DNA of 5,766 bases from Hyphomicrobiales bacterium (GTDB taxonomy: Bacteria > Pseudomonadota > Alphaproteobacteria > Rhizobiales > Afifellaceae): the NCBI GenBank assembly GCA_013812985.1, contig JACCSN010000264.1, forward strand, positions 1 to 5,766, read 5' to 3'. A model generated the notes under the pieces. It ran no database searches and was not told where the DNA came from. It saw only the letters and a list, made by a program, of their open reading frames with translations. A program made the position numbers and the translations under genes. This document shows, piece after piece, positions 1-5,766 of this stretch. Each line of letters opens with the position of its first letter. The stretch's first letter is position 1.

Positions 1-452
1 TCGTCCGCTAGGAGTAGCATCTGCCATTCGCCCGTTTGCAGCTCCCGCCGCGGGACGATGCAGCGGTCGACGACGTCGAAGATCGGGTTTTGCCCGAGGA
101 TGGCGAGCACGTTTGCCGAGCCGTAGAGCGCCAAAGGCGTGCCTTCGCGCAGATGCAGCAGGCCCGCCACCGCATCCACGTCGGCATTGGTCAGGACCAC
201 GCCGGCCAGGGGACTGGACCGCAGTCCGTCTCGTGGATGGAGACAAGGGCTGGCCTCGATCTGCTGGCGGAGATCCGGCGACGCATTCACGACAAACCAC
301 CTGATGCCATCGGCGGACACTGCGATCGAAGCCTGCGTCGCCTTCGGAGCCGCCGGATCACTCGACCGGGCGCGCCTGCAGGCGTCCGAGTTGGCGTTCC
401 ACTGAGGAAACGCGCCACCCGCGGCAGCCCCAAGCACGCGAATCTTCAGCAT
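1..452 (-). CDS. pqqB: PqqB, PQQ biosynthesis protein (5' part only)
   Basis: The ATG is at 452 and the frame stays open for 150 codons to the window edge, so roughly the first half of a protein of about 300 residues is present. PqqB has a metallo-beta-lactamase fold and acts in the cytoplasm late in pyrroloquinoline quinone synthesis; its exact step (hydroxylation of the Glu-Tyr intermediate, or help with export) has been debated. Seen here: MLKIRVLGAAAGGAFPQWN at residues 1-19, FVVNASPDLRQQIEASP at 53-69, and TNADVDAVAGLLHLREG at 88-104, all family hallmarks. Two departures from the Pseudomonas-type protein are visible: the NCNC cysteines after PQW are replaced (NANSDAC), and the His of the D-x-D-H motif is Ala94. 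The Shine-Dalgarno is weak. The start lies 35 bases after the pqqA stop, the normal pqqAB order, so the two are probably co-transcribed. Identity is secure; the subfamily is from memory. Confidence 0.93.
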   Translation of the reverse strand, partial: MLKIRVLGAAAGGAFPQWNANSDACRRARSSDPAAPKATQASIAVSADGIRWFVVNASPDLRQQIEASPCLHPRDGLRSSPLAGVVLTNADVDAVAGLLHLREGTPLALYGSANVLAILGQNPIFDVVDRCIVPRRELQTGEWQMLLLAD

Positions 453-487
453 GAATGGAGCAGCGGCGCCGCAGGTGGCTGGGAGTC

Positions 488-571
488 CTACAGCTCCGCG
501 GGCAGGTAAGCGGTGACTTCCATGCCCGCCGACTTTTCCGTGGCGACCGGACGTGACCAGATCTTCTTCAT
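488..571 (-). CDS. pqqA: PqqA, PQQ precursor peptide (27 aa)
   Basis: This tiny gene encodes the ribosomally made peptide that is the substrate for PQQ. It begins MKKIWSRPVATEKS and ends with the diagnostic core MEVTAYLPAEL, ending in TAG. Glu18 and Tyr22, spaced E-x3-Y, are the residues that PqqE, with the chaperone PqqD, cross-links to start the cofactor; the rest is removed by proteolysis. Length, the Trp near the N-terminus, and the position immediately upstream of pqqB all match the family. A strong GGAGG Shine-Dalgarno lies at 579-583 with a 7-base spacer, in keeping with a peptide needed in stoichiometric amounts. It follows a lysR gene in the same orientation, separated by a short control region with a dyad and a hairpin. 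Confidence 0.97.
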   Translation of the reverse strand: MKKIWSRPVATEKSAGMEVTAYLPAEL

Positions 572-578
572 CAGAAAT

Positions 579-583
579 CCTCC
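579..583 (-). promoter_or_regulatory. Strong ribosome binding site of pqqA
   Basis: A perfect GGAGG on the minus strand sits 7 bases before the pqqA ATG and fixes its start. It is much stronger than the poorly matched site in front of pqqB, which suggests the precursor peptide is translated more heavily than the enzyme. Confidence 0.85.
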
Positions 584-595
584 ATCAGCTTTCCT

Positions 596-613
596 GTCCC
601 GAGAAAGCGGGAC
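596..613 (-). promoter_or_regulatory. Leader hairpin before pqqA
   Basis: A perfect 6-bp stem (GTCCCG / CGGGAC) encloses a 6-base loop (CTTTCT in the transcript sense), ending 12 bases before the pqqA Shine-Dalgarno. No U-tract follows, so it is a poor intrinsic terminator for lysR. It could be a 5' stabiliser of pqqA mRNA, a translational control element, or an incidental structure. The structure is seen; the function is inferred. Confidence 0.45.
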
Positions 614-661
614 TACCGCCAAGCTCGGCTTCCGCGCCGTTCCTCGCAAGCGTTAGCCGCG

Positions 662-676
662 ATAGGCGCCGCCTAT
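662..676 (-). promoter_or_regulatory. Dyad of LysR-box form upstream of pqqA
   Basis: On the minus strand this reads ATAGGCG-G-CGCCTAT, a perfect 7-bp inverted repeat around one central base. It fits the LysR-type T-N11-A consensus with dyad symmetry (ATA-N9-TAT). It overlaps the lysR stop codon (673-675) and lies about 90 bases upstream of the pqqA ATG, a sensible place for an activator site. The symmetry is directly visible. Binding by the adjacent LysR protein is inferred, and a weak terminator-like hairpin is an alternative. Confidence 0.45.
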
Positions 677-1707
677 ACGAGTTGCGCGGTGACCGGCGAA
701 TCGAGATGACCCAGTGACGCGAGGCGGGAAACCGCGAAGGGAGGCGCCGAGCGCGCGTTCAGCCGCGGCGTCGCGGCGAAGACCTCCTTCAGGAGATCGA
801 TGAATGTCTGGATTCCAGGCAGTCGGCCGTACTGATGCGGAATGAGCGCGATCGTCTGGCGCCGCGGAACGGGAATCTCGTACAAGGCCGCCTCGAAAAG
901 CTGGCGCCCTTGCTGTTGCAGCGCCAGATCCGGAATCAGCGCCGTGCCAATTCCCATCTCCACGAAAGGCAAGGCGATCTCGTAGGACCGGCACCGGGCA
1001 GCCATCACCGAGTCCGGCAGGAGATGGTCGTACCACATGTCGAGCCGGTTGCTGTGCTCGCTGCCGAACGCGTAGCGGATTGTCCTGTTCAAGATGGCAG
1101 CATCGGATGCCGCGAGCTCTGTTTCGGGGGACACGGCGTCCGAAAGATCGGGCAGGGTCTTCGGCACGGCAAGCAGCTGCGCGTCCTCACCGATGAAGAT
1201 CGGCTGCAGCCCAGGGCTGAGCTTTGTCACGGCCGCGTAGCCGGAGATCAGCGCGATGTCGATCAAGCGGCCGTTCAGCTGTTCGATCGCCTCGCGCGGG
1301 GTTGTTTCCACGATGTCCAGAAACTGGCCGCTATCGCTGGCGAGGAGGCGCTGGAATGACGGCATCAGCAGGTTGCGCGCCAGGGAAGGCAGCGCTCCGA
1401 CGACGAGCCGACCGCGACGGCCCTCAAAAATCTGCAGCAGCCCCGCCTTGGTGCGATCGAAGGCCCCGAGGATCTGCGCGGCCTCCGCCAGCAGATACTC
1501 GCCCGCCGGGGTGAGGCGCATCTCGGCGTTGACGAAACGAATGAGCTTGCCGCCGAGCACACGCTCCATTTTGCTGAGCTGCTGCGAAACGGACGGCTGC
1601 CGCATGTCTAGCTGCTTGGCCGCCTTGGTCATTGAGCCGGCATGGGCGACCGTCCAGAAAATCTGAATCTGCCGGAGCGTAAGGTCAGGGGTGCCGAAGG
1701 AGTGCAT
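673..1707 (-). CDS. LysR-type transcriptional regulator
   Basis: From the ATG at 1707 the protein has 344 residues, slightly longer than the usual ~300. Residues about 10-70 form the LysR winged helix-turn-helix: LTLRQIQIFWTVAHAGSMTKAAKQL is followed by the recognition-helix signature QPSVSQQLSKME and then RLTPAGE near 64-70. The remainder looks like the two-lobed periplasmic-binding-like effector domain, with RRGRLVVGALPSLARNLLMP at its start. The last ~28 residues are Ala/Pro/Ser-rich and look like an unconserved tail. An in-frame ATG at 1854 would add 49 low-complexity residues before the helix-turn-helix, so I prefer 1707, although no good Shine-Dalgarno precedes it. Its place directly before pqqAB, with a T-N11-A dyad at its 3' end, makes control of PQQ synthesis a reasonable inference. 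The effector cannot be read from the sequence. Confidence 0.9.
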   Translation of the reverse strand: MHSFGTPDLTLRQIQIFWTVAHAGSMTKAAKQLDMRQPSVSQQLSKMERVLGGKLIRFVNAEMRLTPAGEYLLAEAAQILGAFDRTKAGLLQIFEGRRGRLVVGALPSLARNLLMPSFQRLLASDSGQFLDIVETTPREAIEQLNGRLIDIALISGYAAVTKLSPGLQPIFIGEDAQLLAVPKTLPDLSDAVSPETELAASDAAILNRTIRYAFGSEHSNRLDMWYDHLLPDSVMAARCRSYEIALPFVEMGIGTALIPDLALQQQGRQLFEAALYEIPVPRRQTIALIPHQYGRLPGIQTFIDLLKEVFAATPRLNARSAPPFAVSRLASLGHLDSPVTAQLV

Positions 1708-2007
1708 GGAAGCCCGTTTTTCGGGCAGCGGACTGCCGGACGCAAGATATTGAGCCAACGCCCGCAGCGGTGCTCCAGAACCCGATTGCCGTGCAGTTCC
1801 GGTTCGGGATCTTGTGGCCCCGGCTGGTCGTGTGCTCTCGGCCACACCGATCATGGATGGAGAATATTGCTGTGGAAACGGGAAAAGACTCAGAGCGCCG
1901 CCCTGACGCTTGTTGGATAGCTTCCACTCGAAAGCCGGAATGAAAGCCCAGGTCGCTGCCAGTACGATTCCGTTCGACCGGCGGCAGGACGACCTGATCT
2001 CCCACGC
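1708..2007. other. Gene-free stretch between kup remnant and lysR
   Basis: About 300 bases lie between the native-looking stop of the kup remnant (2008-2010) and the preferred lysR start. I recognise no protein family in any frame. The open minus-strand frames here give Ser/Arg/Gly-rich translations typical of non-coding GC-rich DNA. The stretch should hold the lysR promoter, but I see no convincing -35/-10 pair and no strong terminator. Confidence 0.5.
1712..1726 (-). promoter_or_regulatory. Hairpin just before the lysR start
   Basis: A perfect 5-bp stem (GCCCG / CGGGC) with an A5 loop in the transcript sense ends four bases before the chosen lysR ATG, where a Shine-Dalgarno would normally lie. 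It could limit initiation at this start, or be part of a longer coding frame if the ATG at 1854 is the true start. Confidence 0.3.
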
Positions 2008-2505
2008 TCAAACCGCGATCCGCGTCCCCGCCTCGACCGCGCGGCACTCGGGATGCAGAAGTGATTGAGATGTCGCTTGCGGAGCGCGCGCGAGAGATGA
2101 ACACGGGGCCCTGCCAAACTGCCATGCCCGACTGAGCAGAAGGCCTCAGCGCGCCGCGACAGGAAAATAAGGTCGTCGTCACGTCGAAGCCTGCGGGGGC
2201 AAGGGCCTTCGGGACGTTCGGGGTTTCCATGAACTCGAATCCGAGCGTCCCGTGAGAACGAGTCGACGAGCTTCTCAATGGCGGCCCGGCGAGCCTCGTC
2301 GACACGGGGGATGTCCTCAGTGAACAGTCAGGACGTAGTTGTGCGTATGGAGCACCATACTGTGCTTTACATTGCGGAGCAGCGCGGCCGGCACGCCGTC
2401 CGCGCTCCCGGCCAGTGACGGGGAGTGAGAACTTCATCGCTCGGGAGGTGCGCCCTCTTGCCAGGTGCTTGGAACGCCTGCGGGCAATGAGTGCAACCAA
2501 AAGGC
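2008..2505 (-). pseudogene. kup: Decayed C-terminal remnant of Kup potassium transporter
   Basis: No single frame is intact, but pieces in successive minus-strand frames line up in order with the Kup/HAK potassium uptake family C-terminus. LLVALIA near 2483-2501, then an Arg-Gly-Arg, resembles the last membrane helix and its following basic stretch. DGVPAALLRNVKHSMVLHTH from 2400 matches the DGVPxALLHNLKHNKVLHE signature and ends in a TGA at 2317-2319. EDIPRVDEARRAAIE continues one base out of frame at 2318. GFEFMETPNVPKALAPAGFD (about 2245-2185) and LRPSAQSGMAVWQ follow in another frame. Finally AGTRIAV and a TGA at 2008-2010 match the usual Kup end. The membrane domain is absent and the stretch between the last helix and DGVP is shortened. 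Both stops and several frameshifts make it non-functional. It abuts gfa by about 12 bases. Family assignment is from remembered consensus. Confidence 0.82.
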
Positions 2506-2517
2506 GACCGGCCCGAC

Positions 2518-3123
2518 CTACGGGACCTCGCCGCCGCTTCCGACACTAATCTCCATCACCCCCGCTGTCTTCGAGGCATGGATTGCAATTGCATCCATCA
2601 AAGCTGGTGAGAGGCAGTCATAGGGTTCCAGAGCGAGCTCTTTCAGTCTTCCTCGCACCGCACCCATCCGGCTCGGATCGGCACCGGATTCGATGATCGA
2701 CGAGACGAACGCGGCGAATTCGGGGGCGCACCAGCCGGTATCCCTGGACAGTTCCGTGTGGATGAAATCCAGCCCGTAGAACGGATGTTTCTGGTTTTCG
2801 ATGCGACCATACATATGAACGCCGCAGACTTTGCAGGCGTAACGTTGAATCGTTGCCGAAGGATCGACGACCGTAAGCTTGTCCCCATATGCCGTCACGG
2901 TGACACTGTCGCGCGACACAACAGAAACAAGCGAGAACAAGGCGCCGTTAGGCTTCCAGCACTTCGTACAGCCGCAAACATGATTGTGGGCACATTGCGC
3001 TTTCACCGTCACCCGGACGGGGTTCTGCTCGCATTTGCAGACGAGCGTTCCGCCTTGGAAGTTCTCCGCCCCCCGGCTCACGCCATGATCCACGGACGGA
3101 TGAATTGCAATTGCGCTTGCCAT
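2518..3123 (-). CDS. gfa: S-(hydroxymethyl)glutathione synthase (Gfa)
   Basis: The 201-residue protein is the glutathione-dependent formaldehyde-activating enzyme, a cytoplasmic zinc protein that speeds the joining of formaldehyde to glutathione, first step of the pathway completed by the two genes upstream. Seen: IHPSVDHG near the N-terminus, GGTLVCKC with Cys29 and Cys31, [17 protein letters not shown] with Cys50, Cys52 and Cys55, and [14 protein letters not shown] with Cys97 and Cys100. These seven cysteines are the family's two zinc sites. [14 protein letters not shown] and [20 protein letters not shown] are also near-diagnostic. Length is close to the usual ~190. The last ~15 residues (from about [11 protein letters not shown]) look unlike family members I recall. 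A GGGAGG Shine-Dalgarno ends six bases before the ATG. It has its own 207-base upstream region with a TTGACA element, so it may be expressed apart from frmA-fghA. Confidence 0.95.
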   Translation of the reverse strand: MASAIAIHPSVDHGVSRGAENFQGGTLVCKCEQNPVRVTVKAQCAHNHVCGCTKCWKPNGALFSLVSVVSRDSVTVTAYGDKLTVVDPSATIQRYACKVCGVHMYGRIENQKHPFYGLDFIHTELSRDTGWCAPEFAAFVSSIIESGADPSRMGAVRGRLKELALEPYDCLSPALMDAIAIHASKTAGVMEISVGSGGEVP

Positions 3124-3161
3124 CGAAGCCTCCCAGCGTTCTCACTATTTGTTGTTGTGGC

Positions 3162-3190
3162 AGGTTGGGATAGAAACGCCGGCCTGTCAA
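3162..3190 (-). promoter_or_regulatory. Candidate gfa promoter
   Basis: A perfect TTGACA -35 hexamer lies at 3185-3190. Seventeen bases downstream is CAACCT (3162-3167), a weak -10 keeping only the A2 and T6 positions of the consensus. It sits about 40 bases before the gfa ATG, the expected distance. The -35 is clear; the -10 is tentative, though poor -10 elements are common in GC-rich alphaproteobacteria. Confidence 0.45.
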
Positions 3191-3308
3191 CGACGAAGGC
3201 AGGCGCACGGAACTTCGGGGGTGGATTCCTGCGTCGCCGGCTTGGGCGCTTGCCGTCCCGACTAAGCTGCAAATCGCTACCGCGGCGGATCTATGCAGCC
3301 GCGAACTC

Positions 3309-3330
3309 GGGCCTGCCTCGGGCGAGGCCC
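3309..3330 (-). terminator. GC-rich hairpin directly after fghA
   Basis: Immediately after the fghA stop the transcript can fold in two competing ways: GGGCCT with AGGCCC (6 bp, 10-base loop, 3309-3330), or the nested GCCTC with GAGGC (3315-3328). Placement suggests a role in ending or stabilising the frmA-fghA message. There is no U-run, so it is at best a weak intrinsic terminator or a 3' stabiliser. Confidence 0.4.
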
Positions 3331-4164
3331 TCAGGCCAGGAGGCGGTCGGCGTGCCAGTTGATGTGATCGGGCATGAAGGTGGAGACAAAGTAATAGGAG
3401 TGGTCGTAGCCCGCCTGCATGCGGAGGGTGAGCTTGATGTCGGCTGCCTCGCACGCTTCGCTCAGAAGTTCGGGGCGCAACTGTTGTTGTAGAAACGAGT
3501 CCGCTTCGCCTTGGTCGACGAGGAGCTCGGGGAGTCTCGCACCGTCCTCGATCAACGCGACCGCATCGTGTTGCCGCCATGCGGCTCGATCATCACCCAG
3601 GTAGGCGCCAAACGCCTTTTCGCCCCAGGGCACGCGAGCCGGCGCCACAATGGGCGCAAACGCAGAGCAGGACCGATAATGGTCCGCCTTCTTCAGCGCT
3701 AGCGTCAGTGCCCCGTGCCCCCCCATGGAATGGCCGAAGATGCCCTGGCGCCTCATGTCGGCTGGGAATTGCTGGTTGACAAGCCCGGGTAATTCCCGGG
3801 CGATATAGCTCTCCATGCGGAAGTGCCGCGACCAAGGTTCGCGAACGGCGTCCACATAGAAGCCCGCACCCTGCCCCAGATCGTAGGCGGGATCGTCAGC
3901 CACATCTTTGCCCCGCGGGCTGGTGTCAGGGCAGACAACGATCACGCCGCGCTCGGCTGCATCTCGGCGATATTCGCCCTTTTCCATCACATTGGCATGG
4001 GTGCAGGTCAGACCGGACAGATACCAAAGGACGGGGCACCGGCCGGCCCTCGCTTGCGGCGGCAGGAAGACGGCGAAGGTCATGGCCGTACCCGTCGCCT
4101 CCGATGCGTGGCTAAAGACCTGCTGGACACCGCCATGAGCAGCGTATTCGGCGACCGTCTCCAT
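3331..4164 (-). CDS. fghA: S-formylglutathione hydrolase
   Basis: A 277-residue esterase-D-type serine hydrolase of the usual family length (~280). It cleaves S-formylglutathione to formate and glutathione in the cytoplasm. Seen: YLSGLTCTHANVMEKGEY at about 48-65 (oxyanion region), PDTSPRG at 79-85, the nucleophile elbow GHSMGGHGAL with Ser146, DQGEADSFL with Asp222, and GYDHSYYF with His255, giving a complete Ser-Asp-His triad. The start at 4164 (METVAEYAAHGG) is chosen because the family begins here; an in-frame ATG at 4263 would add 33 residues of Arg/Ser/Cys-rich sequence. It lies downstream of the dehydrogenase gene in the same direction, and its substrate is that enzyme's product, so an operon is very likely. 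A 132-base gap holding a small ORF separates the two. No strong Shine-Dalgarno is seen, so translation may depend on coupling to that ORF, which stops four bases before this ATG. Confidence 0.95.
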   Translation of the reverse strand: METVAEYAAHGGVQQVFSHASEATGTAMTFAVFLPPQARAGRCPVLWYLSGLTCTHANVMEKGEYRRDAAERGVIVVCPDTSPRGKDVADDPAYDLGQGAGFYVDAVREPWSRHFRMESYIARELPGLVNQQFPADMRRQGIFGHSMGGHGALTLALKKADHYRSCSAFAPIVAPARVPWGEKAFGAYLGDDRAAWRQHDAVALIEDGARLPELLVDQGEADSFLQQQLRPELLSEACEAADIKLTLRMQAGYDHSYYFVSTFMPDHINWHADRLLA

Positions 4165-4168
4165 CCGC

Positions 4169-4296
4169 TCAGCTGCCACCCGTGTCGAGCAGCATGTCGC
4201 GGCCGACCGTGAAGAACAGGGCCACCAGCTCGTTCGAAGGAGACCGGAAGATCGCGGATACAAGCACGGCGTTTGCAGGCTCGAGGCGGCATTCCA

Positions 4297-4297
<1 letters not shown>
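4169..4297 (-). CDS. Possible 42-aa ORF coupled to frmA stop
   Basis: The ATG overlaps the dehydrogenase stop in a TGATG junction. The ORF begins MECRLEPANAVLVSAIF, ends FFTVGRDMLLDTGGS, and stops at 4169-4171, four bases before the fghA ATG. The tight fit at both ends and a GC-rich third codon position would allow translation by re-initiation, carrying ribosomes from frmA to fghA. I recognise no family, and the middle (about residues 10-35) is moderately hydrophobic but not a clear membrane helix. It may be a genuine small protein, a coupling leader, or a chance ORF in a GC-rich gap. Confidence 0.3.
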
Positions 4298-5552
<1,255 letters not shown>

Positions 5553-5765
5553 TCACTCGGCTGAACATTCCTGCTCCGCTGCGGCAAGGAACCTGGCAAG
5601 CACCTGGATGTCCTCTTGCGAAACTTTTTCCCTCATGCGCTCGGCCGCCCTCGGCGCGACGACGGTCGCCAGCGGGTAGTCGCGCTGGAGGTCGTTCAGG
5701 TCGATTATCGCGCTGTCGGCCAGACAGCGGCAGCCCGCCTCCGATAAGCTCAGCTCTATCCCGCA
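5553..5765 (-). CDS. Unidentified protein, C-terminal 70 residues
   Basis: The frame is open from the window edge to a TGA at 5553-5555. The visible part has a Cys-x-Cys motif (EAGCRCLADSAI, residues 9-20 of the fragment), then an acidic, helical-looking C-terminus ending DIQVLARFLAAAEQECSAE, with one more cysteine near the end. Amino-acid balance and a strongly GC-rich third codon position favour this frame over the competing frame starting at 5766, whose translation is Arg/Gly-rich. I do not recognise the family. Paired cysteines followed by a helix with a near-terminal cysteine occur in small secreted or periplasmic proteins, but the N-terminus is outside the window, so no signal peptide can be checked. 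It runs the same way as frmA, 149 bases upstream. Confidence 0.6.
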   Translation of the reverse strand, partial: CGIELSLSEAGCRCLADSAIIDLNDLQRDYPLATVVAPRAAERMREKVSQEDIQVLARFLAAAEQECSAE

Positions 5766-5766
5766 C

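Noticed and set aside
463..472. GCGGCGCCGC palindrome between pqqA and pqqB
   Set aside because: It is self-complementary but has no room for a loop beyond a 4-bp stem; such palindromes are frequent by chance in GC-rich DNA.
36..509. Plus-strand 157-codon ORF
   Set aside because: It is the antisense of pqqB; the minus-strand frame has clear PqqB motifs, while this translation is Arg-rich with no family resemblance.
644..649. TTGCGA as a -35 element for pqqA
   Set aside because: No acceptable -10 lies 16-18 bases downstream, so I do not call a promoter.
1685..2500. Minus-strand 271-codon ORF spanning the kup remnant and the region before lysR
   Set aside because: Only the METPNVPKAL and LRPSAQSGM segments are family-like, with other Kup motifs in different frames. 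The open frame is a GC-rich by-product crossing a pseudogene and non-coding DNA.
2758..3492. Plus-strand 244-codon ORF
   Set aside because: It is antisense to gfa, the gap and the end of fghA, all well supported on the minus strand.
4164..4263. N-terminal extension of the hydrolase from the ATG at 4263
   Set aside because: The added 33 residues are Arg/Ser/Cys-rich and unlike the family, whose start matches the ATG at 4164.

Overview
The window reads as one block of genes, all on the minus strand, from a GC-rich proteobacterium. I infer an alphaproteobacterium with methylotrophic or alcohol-oxidising habits. The inference rests on two things: the Gfa and class III ADH sequences resemble, from memory, the Paracoccus/Rhizobiales type, and glutathione-linked formaldehyde oxidation sits beside PQQ biosynthesis. 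No search was run, so taxonomy is an inference.

In the direction of transcription (high to low coordinates): (1) the C-terminal 70 residues of an unidentified protein with a Cys-x-Cys motif (5553-5765); (2) a complete S-(hydroxymethyl)glutathione dehydrogenase (4297-5403); (3) a possible 42-residue ORF whose ATG overlaps the dehydrogenase stop (4169-4297); (4) a complete S-formylglutathione hydrolase (3331-4164); (5) a 207-base gap with a GC-rich hairpin and a TTGACA promoter element; (6) a complete S-(hydroxymethyl)glutathione synthase, Gfa (2518-3123); (7) a decayed C-terminal remnant of a Kup-type potassium transporter, broken by frameshifts and stops (about 2008-2505); (8) 300 bases with no recognisable gene; (9) a LysR-type regulator (673-1707); (10) a 97-base control region with a dyad of LysR-box form and a leader hairpin; (11) pqqA, a 27-residue cofactor precursor peptide (488-571); (12) the first half of pqqB, which runs off the low-coordinate edge (1-452).

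The genes fit one theme. PQQ is the cofactor of periplasmic methanol and other alcohol dehydrogenases, which release formaldehyde. Gfa joins formaldehyde to glutathione, the class III dehydrogenase oxidises the adduct to S-formylglutathione, and the hydrolase releases formate and glutathione. The LysR regulator, placed directly before pqqA, is a candidate controller of PQQ synthesis. No methanol dehydrogenase is present in the window.

No transposase, CRISPR array, tRNA or rRNA was seen. I found no clearly novel system. The points most worth following are the LysR/dyad/leader-hairpin arrangement before pqqA, the kup remnant between gfa and lysR, and the coupled mini-ORF between the dehydrogenase and hydrolase genes.
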